Part shown: in pieces, positions 17,619 through 26,297 of the stretch | Layout of the letters: each line of letters begins with the position of its first letter | How positions within the stretch are numbered: position 1 is the stretch's first letter | NCBI RefSeq assembly: GCF_017115105.1 | Contig: NZ_JABXKH010000160.1 | Coordinates: 26,006-90,005 of the forward strand | Source of the DNA: Nostoc sp. NMS2 | GTDB lineage: Bacteria > Cyanobacteriota > Cyanobacteriia > Cyanobacteriales > Nostocaceae | Direction: 5' to 3' | Length of the DNA stretch: 64,000 bases | The notes under the pieces: generated by a model | What the model saw: the letters and a program-made list of their open reading frames with translations, nothing else | Databases searched by the model: none | Told to the model about the DNA's origin: nothing | Translations under genes and position numbers: made by a program

Positions 17619-18869
17619 ATGAATTTAACAAAACCAACAACTGGTAATTGTTTGTTCTGTGGTACAGAGTTGCACCATACCTTCGTAGATTTAGGAATGT
17701 CCCCTCCCTGCGAAAGCTATCGCAAACCAGAACAGCGAAATGAAATGGAGCCTTTTTATCCACTGCATGTTTATGTTTGCGAACAATGTTTTTTAGTACA
17801 ACTTCAAGAATACATTAGCCCAGAAAATATATTTAGTGACTACGCCTATTTTTCTTCTTACTCTGATAGCTGGTTACAACATGCTAAAAGCTATGTTGAA
17901 ATGATAACAAATCGTTTTCAATTAAACCAGCAAAGTCAAGTCGTAGAAATTGCTAGCAACGATGGTTACTTACTGCAATATTTTGTAGCAAACAGCATCC
18001 CCGCAATGGGAATCGAGCCGGCTGCAAATGTCGCTGAGGTAGCTATGAAAAAAGATATCCCCACAGTTGTAAAATTCTTTGGGGAGGAGACAGCTAAAGA
18101 ACAAGTTATTCAAGGAAAACAAGCAGATTTATTACTAGGAAATAACGTCCTTGCCCATACGCCCTATCTCAATGATTTTGTCAAAGGGATGAAAATTATC
18201 CTCAAGCCACAAGGGGTAATAACGATGGAATTTCCTCACCTCATGCGGTTAATGGCGGAAAATCAATTTGACACTATCTATCATGAACACTTCTCTTATT
18301 TTTCGTTCATCACAGTAGAAAAAGTTTTTAACGCCCACGGACTGACTATTTTTGATGTAGAAGAATTAACTACTCATGGCGGTTCTTTGAGAATTTATGC
18401 TCGTCATACTGAAGACTCTTCTAAACCTATTACCCAGCAGGTCTTAGAACTGAAATATAGAGAAGAAGCACAAGGCTTTACACGCTTAGAACACTATTTT
18501 GATTTTGGTGAACAAGTTAAAGAAACCAAACGCAAGTTACTAGATTTCTTGAGCAAGGTTAAACGAGAGGGAAAATCCATTGTCGGTTATGGTGCGCCAG
18601 GTAAGGGAAATACTCTCTTGAACTATTGTGGTATCCGCACAGATTTTCTTGACTACACAGTAGACCGTAGTCCTTACAAACAAGGTCTATTTTTACCAGG
18701 GACTCATATTCCAATTTTTCATCCAGACAAAATTACAGAAACAAAGCCTGATTACGTACTAATCTTACCCTGGAATCTGAAAAATGAAATTATGACACAA
18801 ATGGCTTACATTCGGGATTGGGGAGGTCAATTTGTAGTACCAATTCCTGAAGTTAATGTCTACTCTTAA
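17619..18869 (+). CDS. Sugar C-methyltransferase (zinc-binding, SAM-dependent)
   Basis: 416 residues in the three-part plan of NDP-sugar C-methyltransferases. First comes an N-terminal zinc site (CLFCGTELHHTFVDLG ... VCEQCFLVQL). A class I SAM fold follows with VVEIASNDGYLLQYF and FPHLMRLMAENQFDTIYHEH. The C-terminal domain carries VGYGAPGKGNTLLNYCGI. Family members such as TylCIII and NovU methylate C3 or C5 of 4-keto-6-deoxy sugars and so make branched sugars. It lies between an epimerase and a nucleotidyltransferase, which supports that role. Confidence 0.85.
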   Translation: MNLTKPTTGNCLFCGTELHHTFVDLGMSPPCESYRKPEQRNEMEPFYPLHVYVCEQCFLVQLQEYISPENIFSDYAYFSSYSDSWLQHAKSYVEMITNRFQLNQQSQVVEIASNDGYLLQYFVANSIPAMGIEPAANVAEVAMKKDIPTVVKFFGEETAKEQVIQGKQADLLLGNNVLAHTPYLNDFVKGMKIILKPQGVITMEFPHLMRLMAENQFDTIYHEHFSYFSFITVEKVFNAHGLTIFDVEELTTHGGSLRIYARHTEDSSKPITQQVLELKYREEAQGFTRLEHYFDFGEQVKETKRKLLDFLSKVKREGKSIVGYGAPGKGNTLLNYCGIRTDFLDYTVDRSPYKQGLFLPGTHIPIFHPDKITETKPDYVLILPWNLKNEIMTQMAYIRDWGGQFVVPIPEVNVYS

Positions 18870-18910
18870 GTATTTGATATTTTTGCATAATCAAAAAGGG
18901 GGAAATTGAC

Positions 18911-19708
18911 ATGAAAGTAGTTTTATTTTGTGGCGGTTTGGGAACCAGAATGAGAGAATATTCAGAAAGTATTCCTAAACCAATGGTGAATATTGGTTAT
19001 AGACCGATATTATGGCATGTCATGAAATACTACGCTCACTATGGACATAAAGATTTTATTTTGTGTCTTGGTTACAAATCTGACCTAATTAAAAGCTATT
19101 TTTTAAATTACAATGAATGGCTTTCTAATAATTTTAGCCTTTCCAATGGAAGCCAGATTCAGTTGTTTAACCGTGATATTCAAGATTGGAATATCACATT
19201 TGTAGACACAGGTTTGACTGCTAACATTGGTCAAAGATTCAAGGCGGTAGAAAAGTATCTAGAAGGAGAAGAAGTATTTTTAGCTAACTACAGCGATGGG
19301 TTGACAGATTTACATCTACCGACACATATTCAGCAATTTTATCAGCGTGATAAAATAGGTAGTTTTTTGTGTGTCAGACCAAGCCAAAGTTTTCACCTAG
19401 TTGACGTAGAAGAGGATGGTTTGGTGAGTGATATCAAAGATGTAAAGCAACGTGATATTTGGATTAATGGAGGATATTTTATCTTTAAAAAAGAGATTTT
19501 TAACTACATTAATTATGGTGAAGAACTTGTCATTGAGCCTTTTCAGAGACTAATTGCCAAAGAAGAACTTTTTGCGTATAAATACACTGGCTTTTTCGGC
19601 GTAATGGACACGTTTAAAGAGAAGCAACAGTTGGATGATATGTATGGTCAAGGCGAAAGACCTTGGGAAGTCTGGAGAGATAAACGTCTAGAAGTAAATT
19701 ATATATGA
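18911..19708 (+). CDS. Sugar-phosphate nucleotidyltransferase, CDP-glucose (RfbF) type
   Basis: 265 residues. The nucleotide-binding signature is GGLGTRMREYSESIPKPM, followed by RPILWHVMKYYAHYGHKDFI and LGYKSDLIKSYF, which match glucose-1-phosphate cytidylyltransferases more closely than RmlA thymidylyltransferases. The late motif GFFGVMDTFKEKQQLDDMY also fits. It would activate a hexose-1-phosphate with CTP, the entry step for CDP-deoxyhexoses. Its last 4 bases overlap the start of the PIG-L gene (ATGA), indicating translational coupling. Confidence 0.82.
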   Translation: MKVVLFCGGLGTRMREYSESIPKPMVNIGYRPILWHVMKYYAHYGHKDFILCLGYKSDLIKSYFLNYNEWLSNNFSLSNGSQIQLFNRDIQDWNITFVDTGLTANIGQRFKAVEKYLEGEEVFLANYSDGLTDLHLPTHIQQFYQRDKIGSFLCVRPSQSFHLVDVEEDGLVSDIKDVKQRDIWINGGYFIFKKEIFNYINYGEELVIEPFQRLIAKEELFAYKYTGFFGVMDTFKEKQQLDDMYGQGERPWEVWRDKRLEVNYI

Positions 19709-20358
19709 TCCAACTCAGCTTTAACAAACCAGAAAAATCTGAGTACAAAATCCTTTGTTTAGGTTCTCATTGTGATGATATCGAGATTGGTTGTGGAGGC
19801 ACAATCTTAAAGCTGATAGAGAATTACCAGCAAGTAATTATCTATTGGGTTGTTTTTAGTTCCAACGAGCTAAGAGCAAAGGAAGCAACGGCGAGTGCTA
19901 GTACTTTCTTAACAGAAATCCCTTTAAAGAAAATTATTATTAAAAATTTTAGAGATGGATTTCTACCTTTTCAAGGCATAGAGGTTAAAGAATGCTTTGA
20001 ACAGTTGAAGCAAGAATTTTCACCTGATATAATATTCACTCATTACCGAGAGGATCGCCACCAAGATCACCGATTAATTTCTGAGCTAACTTGGAATACT
20101 TTTAGAAATCATTTAATTTTGGAATATGAGATTCCCAAATATGATGGCGATTTCGGTATTCCTAATTTTTTCGTTCATTTAAATGAGGCAATTTGCCGCC
20201 GGAAAATTAAATATATTTTGGATGCGTTTCCCACTCAAAAAAATAAGCAATGGTTTACAGAAGAAACTTTCCGTTCCATCTTGAGAATCAGGGGAATGGA
20301 ATCAAATTCACCGAGTAACTATGCAGAAGCATTTTATTGTCGAAAAATATTTTTTTAA
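19705..20358 (+). CDS. PIG-L (LmbE-like) family deacetylase
   Basis: 217 residues. The zinc motif SHCDDIEIGCGG and the second histidine motif HYREDRHQDHR are both present. Members remove N-acetyl groups from GlcNAc or related sugars. It overlaps the nucleotidyltransferase by 4 bases. In this cluster it could deacetylate an amino sugar before further modification; the substrate is not predictable. Confidence 0.82.
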   Translation: MIQLSFNKPEKSEYKILCLGSHCDDIEIGCGGTILKLIENYQQVIIYWVVFSSNELRAKEATASASTFLTEIPLKKIIIKNFRDGFLPFQGIEVKECFEQLKQEFSPDIIFTHYREDRHQDHRLISELTWNTFRNHLILEYEIPKYDGDFGIPNFFVHLNEAICRRKIKYILDAFPTQKNKQWFTEETFRSILRIRGMESNSPSNYAEAFYCRKIFF

Positions 20359-20396
20359 AAAATTAACAATTTAGCTTTTTTCACATTTGCAAATTT

Positions 20397-20975
20397 ATGA
20401 TATTTACCGAAACTAAAATCAAAGGGGCATTTATTGTTGATTTAGAATTGCAACGAGATCGGCGAGGATTTTTTGCTCGGACTTTCTGTATTCATGAGTT
20501 TGAAGCTCGTGGTTTAAAATCTAATGTTGCCCAATGCAACTTATCTTTTAACTATAAAAAAGGGACGTTGCGGGGTATGCATTATCAAATGCCTCCTTCT
20601 CAGGAAACAAAATTTGTGCGTTGTGTTCAGGGAGCAATTTATGATGTGATTATCGATTTGCGCCCAGAGTCTACTAGCTATTTATCTCATATTGGGGTAG
20701 AGTTGACAGCTAAAAATTACCTTGCTCTTTATATTCCAGATAGTTGCGCTCATGGGTTCCAAACACTCACTGACGAAACCGAAGTCAGTTATCAAATGGG
20801 TGACTTTTATGCCCCAGAATATTCATCTGGCTATCGTTATGATGACCCAGCTTTTGGTATTGAATGGCCGTTACCAATAAGCGAAATAGCTGAGAAAGAT
20901 ATGGCTTGGGCTTTATTTGAACAAACAAATGTTGGGATAAGTGGGGGGTATAAAAATTTAAATGACAAACAATAA
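20397..20975 (+). CDS. dTDP-4-dehydrorhamnose 3,5-epimerase-like (RmlC/cupin) protein
   Basis: 192 residues, the usual length for RmlC. Conserved pieces are DRRGFFARTFC, LRGMHYQMPPSQETKFVRC, GAIYDVIIDLRPES and YIPDSCAHGFQTL, including the catalytic His region. It would epimerise C3 and/or C5 of an NDP-4-keto-6-deoxysugar. Its end overlaps the next gene by 14 bases. Together with the C-methyltransferase and SDR it outlines a branched 6-deoxysugar route. Confidence 0.85.
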   Translation: MIFTETKIKGAFIVDLELQRDRRGFFARTFCIHEFEARGLKSNVAQCNLSFNYKKGTLRGMHYQMPPSQETKFVRCVQGAIYDVIIDLRPESTSYLSHIGVELTAKNYLALYIPDSCAHGFQTLTDETEVSYQMGDFYAPEYSSGYRYDDPAFGIEWPLPISEIAEKDMAWALFEQTNVGISGGYKNLNDKQ

Positions 20976-22290
20976 TCAATCTGTAATTGATTACAATATG
21001 CAAACCAATTTTGCAACAAGTGATATTGGTCAAGATATCTATCAACTGATAACTAAACTATATCCTATCTGTCGCAGTATTACAGGTAGCGGTTTTAGAG
21101 AAACTCTGAAAATTCTCCAGGAGTATATTCCTTTGTCAGTACACAAAGTACCGACAGGAACTGAAGTATTTGATTGGACAGTTCCGAAAGAATGGAATAT
21201 TAAAGATGCTTACATTAAAAACTCTCAAGGGAAGAAAATTGTAGATTTTGCTAACTCAAATCTACATGTTGTCAACTATAGTATTCCTAAACATCAAAAG
21301 TTATCTCTTCAAGAACTAAAATCACATATATTTACACTTGTCGATTATCCTAATTGGATTCCCTACCACACTTCTTACTATAAAGAAACTTGGGGCTTCT
21401 GCATAAGTCACAATCAATACTTGGAACTCAAGGATGAAGAGTATGAAGTATTTATTGATTCGTCTCTGGAACCAGGCAATCTTACTTACGGTGAGTATTA
21501 TATTCCAGGAGAAACTACTGATGAAGTCTTAATTTCTTGCCATGCCTGCCATCCTTCACTGTGTAATGATAATCTTTCGGGAATTGCGATCGCTACTTTT
21601 ATCGCTAAATATTTAAGTCAAACCACACCAAGGTATTCCTATCGATTTCTCTGGATTCCAGGAACCATTGGCTCAATTACATGGTTGGCTCTCAACGAAG
21701 ATAAAGTCAGTAATATTAAGCATGGTTTGGTATTAAGTTGTTTAGGCGATTCAGGAAAATTTACGTATAAAAAAAGCCGTAGAGGTGACACTGAAATTGA
21801 TAAAGTCGCTGCTTACGTACTCAAAAATTTAAAGCAGGATTACGAAATTATCGATTTCTTCCCATTCGGCTACGATGAGCGACAATACTGCTCACCTGGA
21901 TTTAATTTAGCTGTAGGTTGCTTGATGCGATCGCCTCATGGTAGTTTTCCCGAATATCATACCTCAGCAGATGATTTAAGTTTTGTTCAACCCCAATATC
22001 TTGCAGAGTCGTTATTACAATGTATCTCAATATTACATATCCTCAATAATAATAAAATTTACTACAATCAAAATCCCAAATGTGAGCCACAGTTGGGGAA
22101 AAGGGGTCTATATAATGGTCATCAAAATAGTAGGATAAATCAAATGGCGATTTTGTGGGTTTTGAATTTATCCGATGGTCAGTATACTCTACTAGATATT
22201 GCCGAAAGATCGGGAATGTCATTTGATGTGATTAAACATGCTGCTGATACATTACTTGCACATGATTTGCTGGCTTCTCTCAAAAGCTAA
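20962..22290 (+). CDS. DUF4910 family, M28-peptidase-like protein
   Basis: 442 residues. It carries an aminopeptidase-like zinc region (SCHACHPSLCNDNLSG, then DERQYCSPGFNLAVGC and PEYHTSADD) and a C-terminal winged-helix-like segment (YTLLDIAERSGMSFDVIKHAADTLL). Such proteins recur at the end of sugar-modification clusters in many bacteria, but their substrate is not established. The start overlaps the RmlC-like gene; an internal Met at 20998 is an alternative. It is the last gene of the + strand run. Confidence 0.8.
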   Translation: MTNNNQSVIDYNMQTNFATSDIGQDIYQLITKLYPICRSITGSGFRETLKILQEYIPLSVHKVPTGTEVFDWTVPKEWNIKDAYIKNSQGKKIVDFANSNLHVVNYSIPKHQKLSLQELKSHIFTLVDYPNWIPYHTSYYKETWGFCISHNQYLELKDEEYEVFIDSSLEPGNLTYGEYYIPGETTDEVLISCHACHPSLCNDNLSGIAIATFIAKYLSQTTPRYSYRFLWIPGTIGSITWLALNEDKVSNIKHGLVLSCLGDSGKFTYKKSRRGDTEIDKVAAYVLKNLKQDYEIIDFFPFGYDERQYCSPGFNLAVGCLMRSPHGSFPEYHTSADDLSFVQPQYLAESLLQCISILHILNNNKIYYNQNPKCEPQLGKRGLYNGHQNSRINQMAILWVLNLSDGQYTLLDIAERSGMSFDVIKHAADTLLAHDLLASLKS

Positions 22291-23187
22291 TGAAGGCATG
22301 GGAAATACTACACTTTTGCAAGCAGCCATAACATTAGCCCAAAAGTAAGGGAATTTTCATAATTATCGGTTGCGATACGCGATCGCATACGTTTATGATT
22401 CTCAAATAAACTGATTCACCACAGAAACATAGTGATGTTGATAAGAGGCAGGGGGCAGGGGGAACTAAAGGTACAAACCTCACCCGCAAGTCGTGTGAAA
22501 GCTCCCTTGCTCCTTTTCCCCGTTGGTTGAAACCTCACCCGCAAGTGGCGTGATTTTTCCCCCTGCTCCCTTGCTCCCCCGGTTACTGAGCGTAGTCGAA
22601 GTATGCTCCCCTGCTTTTTCATACTCTCCATACGATCATACTGGGAATTCGACCATTACTGACGTTCTTTTTTTTACAGGTGTTTAAAGTAAAGTTCTAT
22701 ACTTAAAAGTTTACAGTGATAATTTTCATATTTACCTCCCAAAGTCAAGCTATAAAAACATTTTATTAAAATCAACTACTGAGATTGCAGCAGTTTTTAA
22801 TAATAAAATTCAAAAAAATAATTTATTTAAGTCGTAATTTTACGGTTTTTAATGACTAATCTTTAAAGTTACGATCTTACCAAAGGTGGTAAAAGTAACA
22901 GTACTTTTGTATGTACTTTATTGCATCATCGAAAAATAGTTTAGTTGGAGTTTCTGTTAGCTTTTTGCACAAATGTGAGGAGAGTTTTCAGAACGTTTTC
23001 TGCCACAGTTTATGAGGTACATTGTTTATTCTGATAGCGATTACAATCACTGTGGCAGCATCTTAAGCTAACAAACTTTCTGACTTTCTCAATAAGCACT
23101 CTCTCAGGTTTTTGCCTAAGCAGTGCTATGGCTGACTGGATAACCAAGTCGGTTACAAACCCGTTGTCTATCATTAGGAACATAGAA
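22291..23187. other. Long gene-free region with dispersed repeats
   Basis: About 900 bases. At 22440-22620 lie GGGGCAGGGGG / CCCCCTGCTCCC-type repeats and a duplicated AACCTCACCCGCAAGT motif (about 22476 and 22531). From 22690 to 22900 the sequence is very AT-rich. A short ORF at 22416-22631 on the minus strand is built from repeat sequence and is not counted. The promoter of the 23188 gene probably lies in the last 300 bases; no clear boxes are called. Confidence 0.5.
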
Positions 23188-23931
23188 ATGAAATCAATTC
23201 TTGAGTTGATTGAGCAGAAGAACCGGGAATATGCCAAGTTGCCGTTCTTTGAGTATATGAAAGACGAGTCCATTGATCCACGGCAGAGGCTAGCCTTTGC
23301 ACCTGTGATTGCTCCACTGGCACTGGAGTTCAGTGAGTTGTGCAAACGAGTTCTCAGAGATGAGCCAACGACTAATTACATTCAAGAGATGGTGAATCTG
23401 CACACGCACGAAGAACATTTTCACTGGCAATGGTTACTAGAAGACATGGAGAAGATGGGGATTGACTATCCTATGCGGTTCAGTGATGCGGTGCGATTCC
23501 TTTGGAGCGATCATACCAAGGTTTCCCGTTCCATGTTTCCTATATTTGAGCGGTATACTCGTGGAGCAGATCCCATCATCAGATTAGTTGCCATTGAGGT
23601 ATCTGAGGTGACGGCGAATGTCTTTTTCCGTTCAACCATGTCTGCGGCCTTGCAACTGCAAGAAATGACTCAAACAGAGTTCCGTTACTTTGGTATGCGT
23701 CATAACCATATCGAAAATACCCACACTCTTCATACTCCTGCTTCTTTGCAAATAATGAAAGAGATTGAGGTGCCAGAAGAGATTCGTCAACAAGCACTTG
23801 AATTGATTGATGTGGCGTTTGTGTATTTTACAGACTTGATCAATGAGTTTTTGGTCTATATTAAGACCCATTCTTATCAAGAACCCTTTTCTAAAGTGTA
23901 TCAACCAGAGCGATCGCTAACATCTGCCTAA
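23188..23931 (+). CDS. Heme-oxygenase-like diiron (HDO/TenA-like) family protein
   Basis: 247 residues, almost wholly helical. Potential metal ligands are spaced as in heme-oxygenase-like oxidases: NLHTHEEHFHWQW, then EVSEVTANVFF, then RHNHIENTHT. The start at 23188 follows AGGAA by 7 bases; an upstream ATG at 23128 would add 20 residues without a good ribosome binding site. It stands alone with a strong terminator behind it. HDO enzymes oxidise diverse substrates (decarboxylation, N-oxygenation, C-C cleavage), so no specific reaction is offered. Confidence 0.62.
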   Translation: MKSILELIEQKNREYAKLPFFEYMKDESIDPRQRLAFAPVIAPLALEFSELCKRVLRDEPTTNYIQEMVNLHTHEEHFHWQWLLEDMEKMGIDYPMRFSDAVRFLWSDHTKVSRSMFPIFERYTRGADPIIRLVAIEVSEVTANVFFRSTMSAALQLQEMTQTEFRYFGMRHNHIENTHTLHTPASLQIMKEIEVPEEIRQQALELIDVAFVYFTDLINEFLVYIKTHSYQEPFSKVYQPERSLTSA

Positions 23932-23959
23932 GCTATCTGTTCAATTTTCATTCATTCGG

Positions 23960-23999
23960 CGACGGTAAAAGAGTCAAAGCCTTTTACCGTCGTTTTTTT
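23960..23999 (+). terminator. Strong intrinsic terminator
   Basis: 12-bp stem CGACGGTAAAAG (23960-23971) and CTTTTACCGTCG (23981-23992), a 9-base loop and seven T. It ends the diiron-protein gene. Confidence 0.88.
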
Positions 24000-24302
24000 A
24001 ACATTTTGAGAAGTCTAAGTCCCTCGCTTATATTGCGCGACAAGTTTTGCGGTGGGGTTAAAATCTCCATTACAAAACTTAATTACGAATTATATAATGT
24101 CTGCTTGATTGCTTAATGAAACTGAAGAACCCCACCCCCGCCAAAGCTATGCTTTGTCTCCCCTCCCCGCAAGCGGGGAGGGGTTTAATGACTGTGGTTA
24201 GCATAACTATTTATGCGGACATGATATTACGAATTACGTAAAGCCTGCGGCATAGCTTCGCTTAACGCGTAGCGTGCCGGAGGCTCAATTACGAATTACG
24301 AA
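24000..24302. repeat. Repeat-rich intergenic region with (AATTACG)n
   Basis: Contains GGTGGGG-type sequence, a CCCCTCCCCGCAAGCGGGGA hairpin (about 24160-24180), a GCGTGCCGGAGGC repeat (about 24272) and four perfect AATTACG units at 24287-24314 plus partial copies. The tandem repeat runs into the 3' end of the molybdoenzyme gene. Confidence 0.65.
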
Positions 24303-25325
24303 TTACGAATTACGAATTATTTCAACGGTGACAGCTACTGTATAAATAGCATTGCGCTCTTGCTGAATTGGTTGAATTGCTCCATCATAGTCAGTGGCTC
24401 GACTCATCAAGGTATATTTTCCTGGCGCTGGTGGAGTCCATTGAAACGTGAATCGTTGCCAGGCATATTGCAGGCGTGGTTCAACTTTAGCAGTTTGCCA
24501 GGTGATACCACCATCTGTACTGACATCCACCGACTGGATACCCGTGGAAGCCCAGGCCCAGCCCCAATGTGTCTGAGGTTGAAGGTATAGTACCTCATTT
24601 TGAGAGGGAGAAACAATTACAGACTCCGGTGCAACTTCCCAAACGGGTTTTAAAGTTGCATCATCGCCTCCAACTCTATCGTTATAGAAAGTTGTTGTAA
24701 AGGGCCCTGGCGATCGCCAATCTGTGACATAAATATCTGAGAGCCACTTTACAAAGTTCGTGCCATAGTAACCTGGAACCACCAGCCGCAACGGAAAACC
24801 CCGCTCTGCTGACAGAAACTCACCGTTAAGCTTATACGCTAGCAGCACATCATTATCCAATGCTTTTTCGATAGGAATATCTTTAATATATGAATCACTA
24901 GAAACTCCTTCATAAACACCATAATCATCTCCTATAAACCAGAGATAACGGGCTTCCGGTTTAACTTGCAATTGATTAAGAATTGCTCTCAGCGAAACTC
25001 CACCCCATGTAACATTACTAATGAGTCTTGTGGGAACTTTTGGTTGAAGTGGATTACCTGAACATTGGTGAAAAACAGTTAATTCACGATATTCCAGACT
25101 CAGCAAATTCTCATACGACAACTCAAGATTCTGCTCTACTAATCCCGAAATTTTCAACTTCCATTGCTTGATGTCAATGGCTGGGATTCCCAGATGACTG
25201 AGAACGAACAGATGGTTTTCAGGAGTAATAAAAGACTTAAGATTGTGAACATCCACTGGAAACTTTGCAATCATTCCAACGTAGCTCATACTCTTGTCTT
25301 CTAAAGTTTTGCTAAACTCATTCAT
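24303..25325 (-). CDS. Sulfite oxidase-family molybdopterin oxidoreductase
   Basis: 340 residues. The Mo-cofactor domain occupies about 35-215 and includes the ligand Cys88 in VFHQCSGNPL, then GFPLRLVVPGYYGTNFVKWL. The C-terminal dimerisation domain (about 225-335) has VDVSTDGGITWQTAKV. No Tat signal or heme domain is visible, so this is a short, probably cytoplasmic form. It may oxidise sulfite or a related substrate, or act as a reductase. The final residues IIRNS and the stop codon are encoded by the (AATTACG)n repeat, so the original C-terminus may have been replaced. Confidence 0.83.
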   Translation of the reverse strand: MNEFSKTLEDKSMSYVGMIAKFPVDVHNLKSFITPENHLFVLSHLGIPAIDIKQWKLKISGLVEQNLELSYENLLSLEYRELTVFHQCSGNPLQPKVPTRLISNVTWGGVSLRAILNQLQVKPEARYLWFIGDDYGVYEGVSSDSYIKDIPIEKALDNDVLLAYKLNGEFLSAERGFPLRLVVPGYYGTNFVKWLSDIYVTDWRSPGPFTTTFYNDRVGGDDATLKPVWEVAPESVIVSPSQNEVLYLQPQTHWGWAWASTGIQSVDVSTDGGITWQTAKVEPRLQYAWQRFTFQWTPPAPGKYTLMSRATDYDGAIQPIQQERNAIYTVAVTVEIIRNS

Positions 25326-26297
25326 TTAAGCAACCTCCTATTAAAAATTTTTCAACATTTTTTGGTATTGCTGATTAGATATATGAATCTTAGTGTAGAG
25401 ACATTGCATTGCAACGTCTCTACAAGGGACTGACAAGAAATAAATTATCCATCTTGTGGGGTGGGCATCCTGCCCGCCCTGAATATGTGACGGGTGCGGA
25501 CACCCATGCCACAAGAAAATTTGGGGTTACAGGGGATAAATATAAGTACCTAAAATCATAGCTAAACACTTTTAAAACAACCTCTAAGACTGGACTGTAG
25601 TTTACTGTCATAACATACCCATTTCGTAGATCAATAACTTCGCCAAAAAAAGAAAATGAAGAGATAGGACAAATGTAGTAGACCGTATTTTTACAGGCGT
25701 TGAACTCTCGTAAATTCCCACAGGGTATTGCCCCTATTGAAAAGAGGCAGGGGCAGTTCCAATACAGTTCAGTTAAGCAATTTTTTCCTTTTCTTTCTTC
25801 TCTCTGTGTCGCGCCAGTTGCTTCAAGTCGGGGAACCGCAAGGGCGCACTGGCTTCTCTGCGTCTTGGCGGTTCGTAAAAAAAATGACTTTGACAAAGAG
25901 TGCTAGCCTTAACCCAAGCGTATCGGGGGCAGTTCTTGCTGGGGGAGCAGGGGGACAAGGGAGACAAGGGGAAATTATTGAACAAGTCTCTCGCCTCTTC
26001 CTTGTCTCCATTGTCTCTTCTTCATGCCCCCAGCAAGAACCAATACTGTTCGGTTAAGACAAGAGACGCGATGAATCGCCGTCTCTACAATAATCAGTCT
26101 TTGCGATCTATAATTTTCATCAAAAAACCTTAACCGAACCGTATTGTAGCAAAAACTACCTCTTCATTGAACTATACCCGGTTGAGCTAAATCAACTGGA
26201 TTTCTCAATTTTCTACCTTCAGAAAATTACATCATGAATTGTGATACTTCGAGTTAATTAGGGAAAACTGAACTCAGGTTATCCAGTAGCAAGTTTT
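25326..26297. other. Gene-free region with several repeat families
   Basis: About 970 bases between divergent genes. Recognisable pieces are a GTAGAGACATTGCATTGCAA hairpin near 25393, a GTGGGGTGGGCATCCTGCCC repeat near 25458, a GTCTTGGCGGTTCG fragment near 25862 (reverse of the CGAACCGCCAAG family), GGGGGACAAGGGAGACAAGG near 25950 and a GAGACGCGATGAATCGCCGT palindrome near 26065. The reading frames here cross these repeats and are not credible genes. The kinase promoter must lie in the last 150 bases. Confidence 0.55.

Noticed and set aside
25420..25896. 158-residue minus-strand ORF in the gene-free region
   Set aside because: Composed of several dispersed repeats; no start signals and no recognisable domain.
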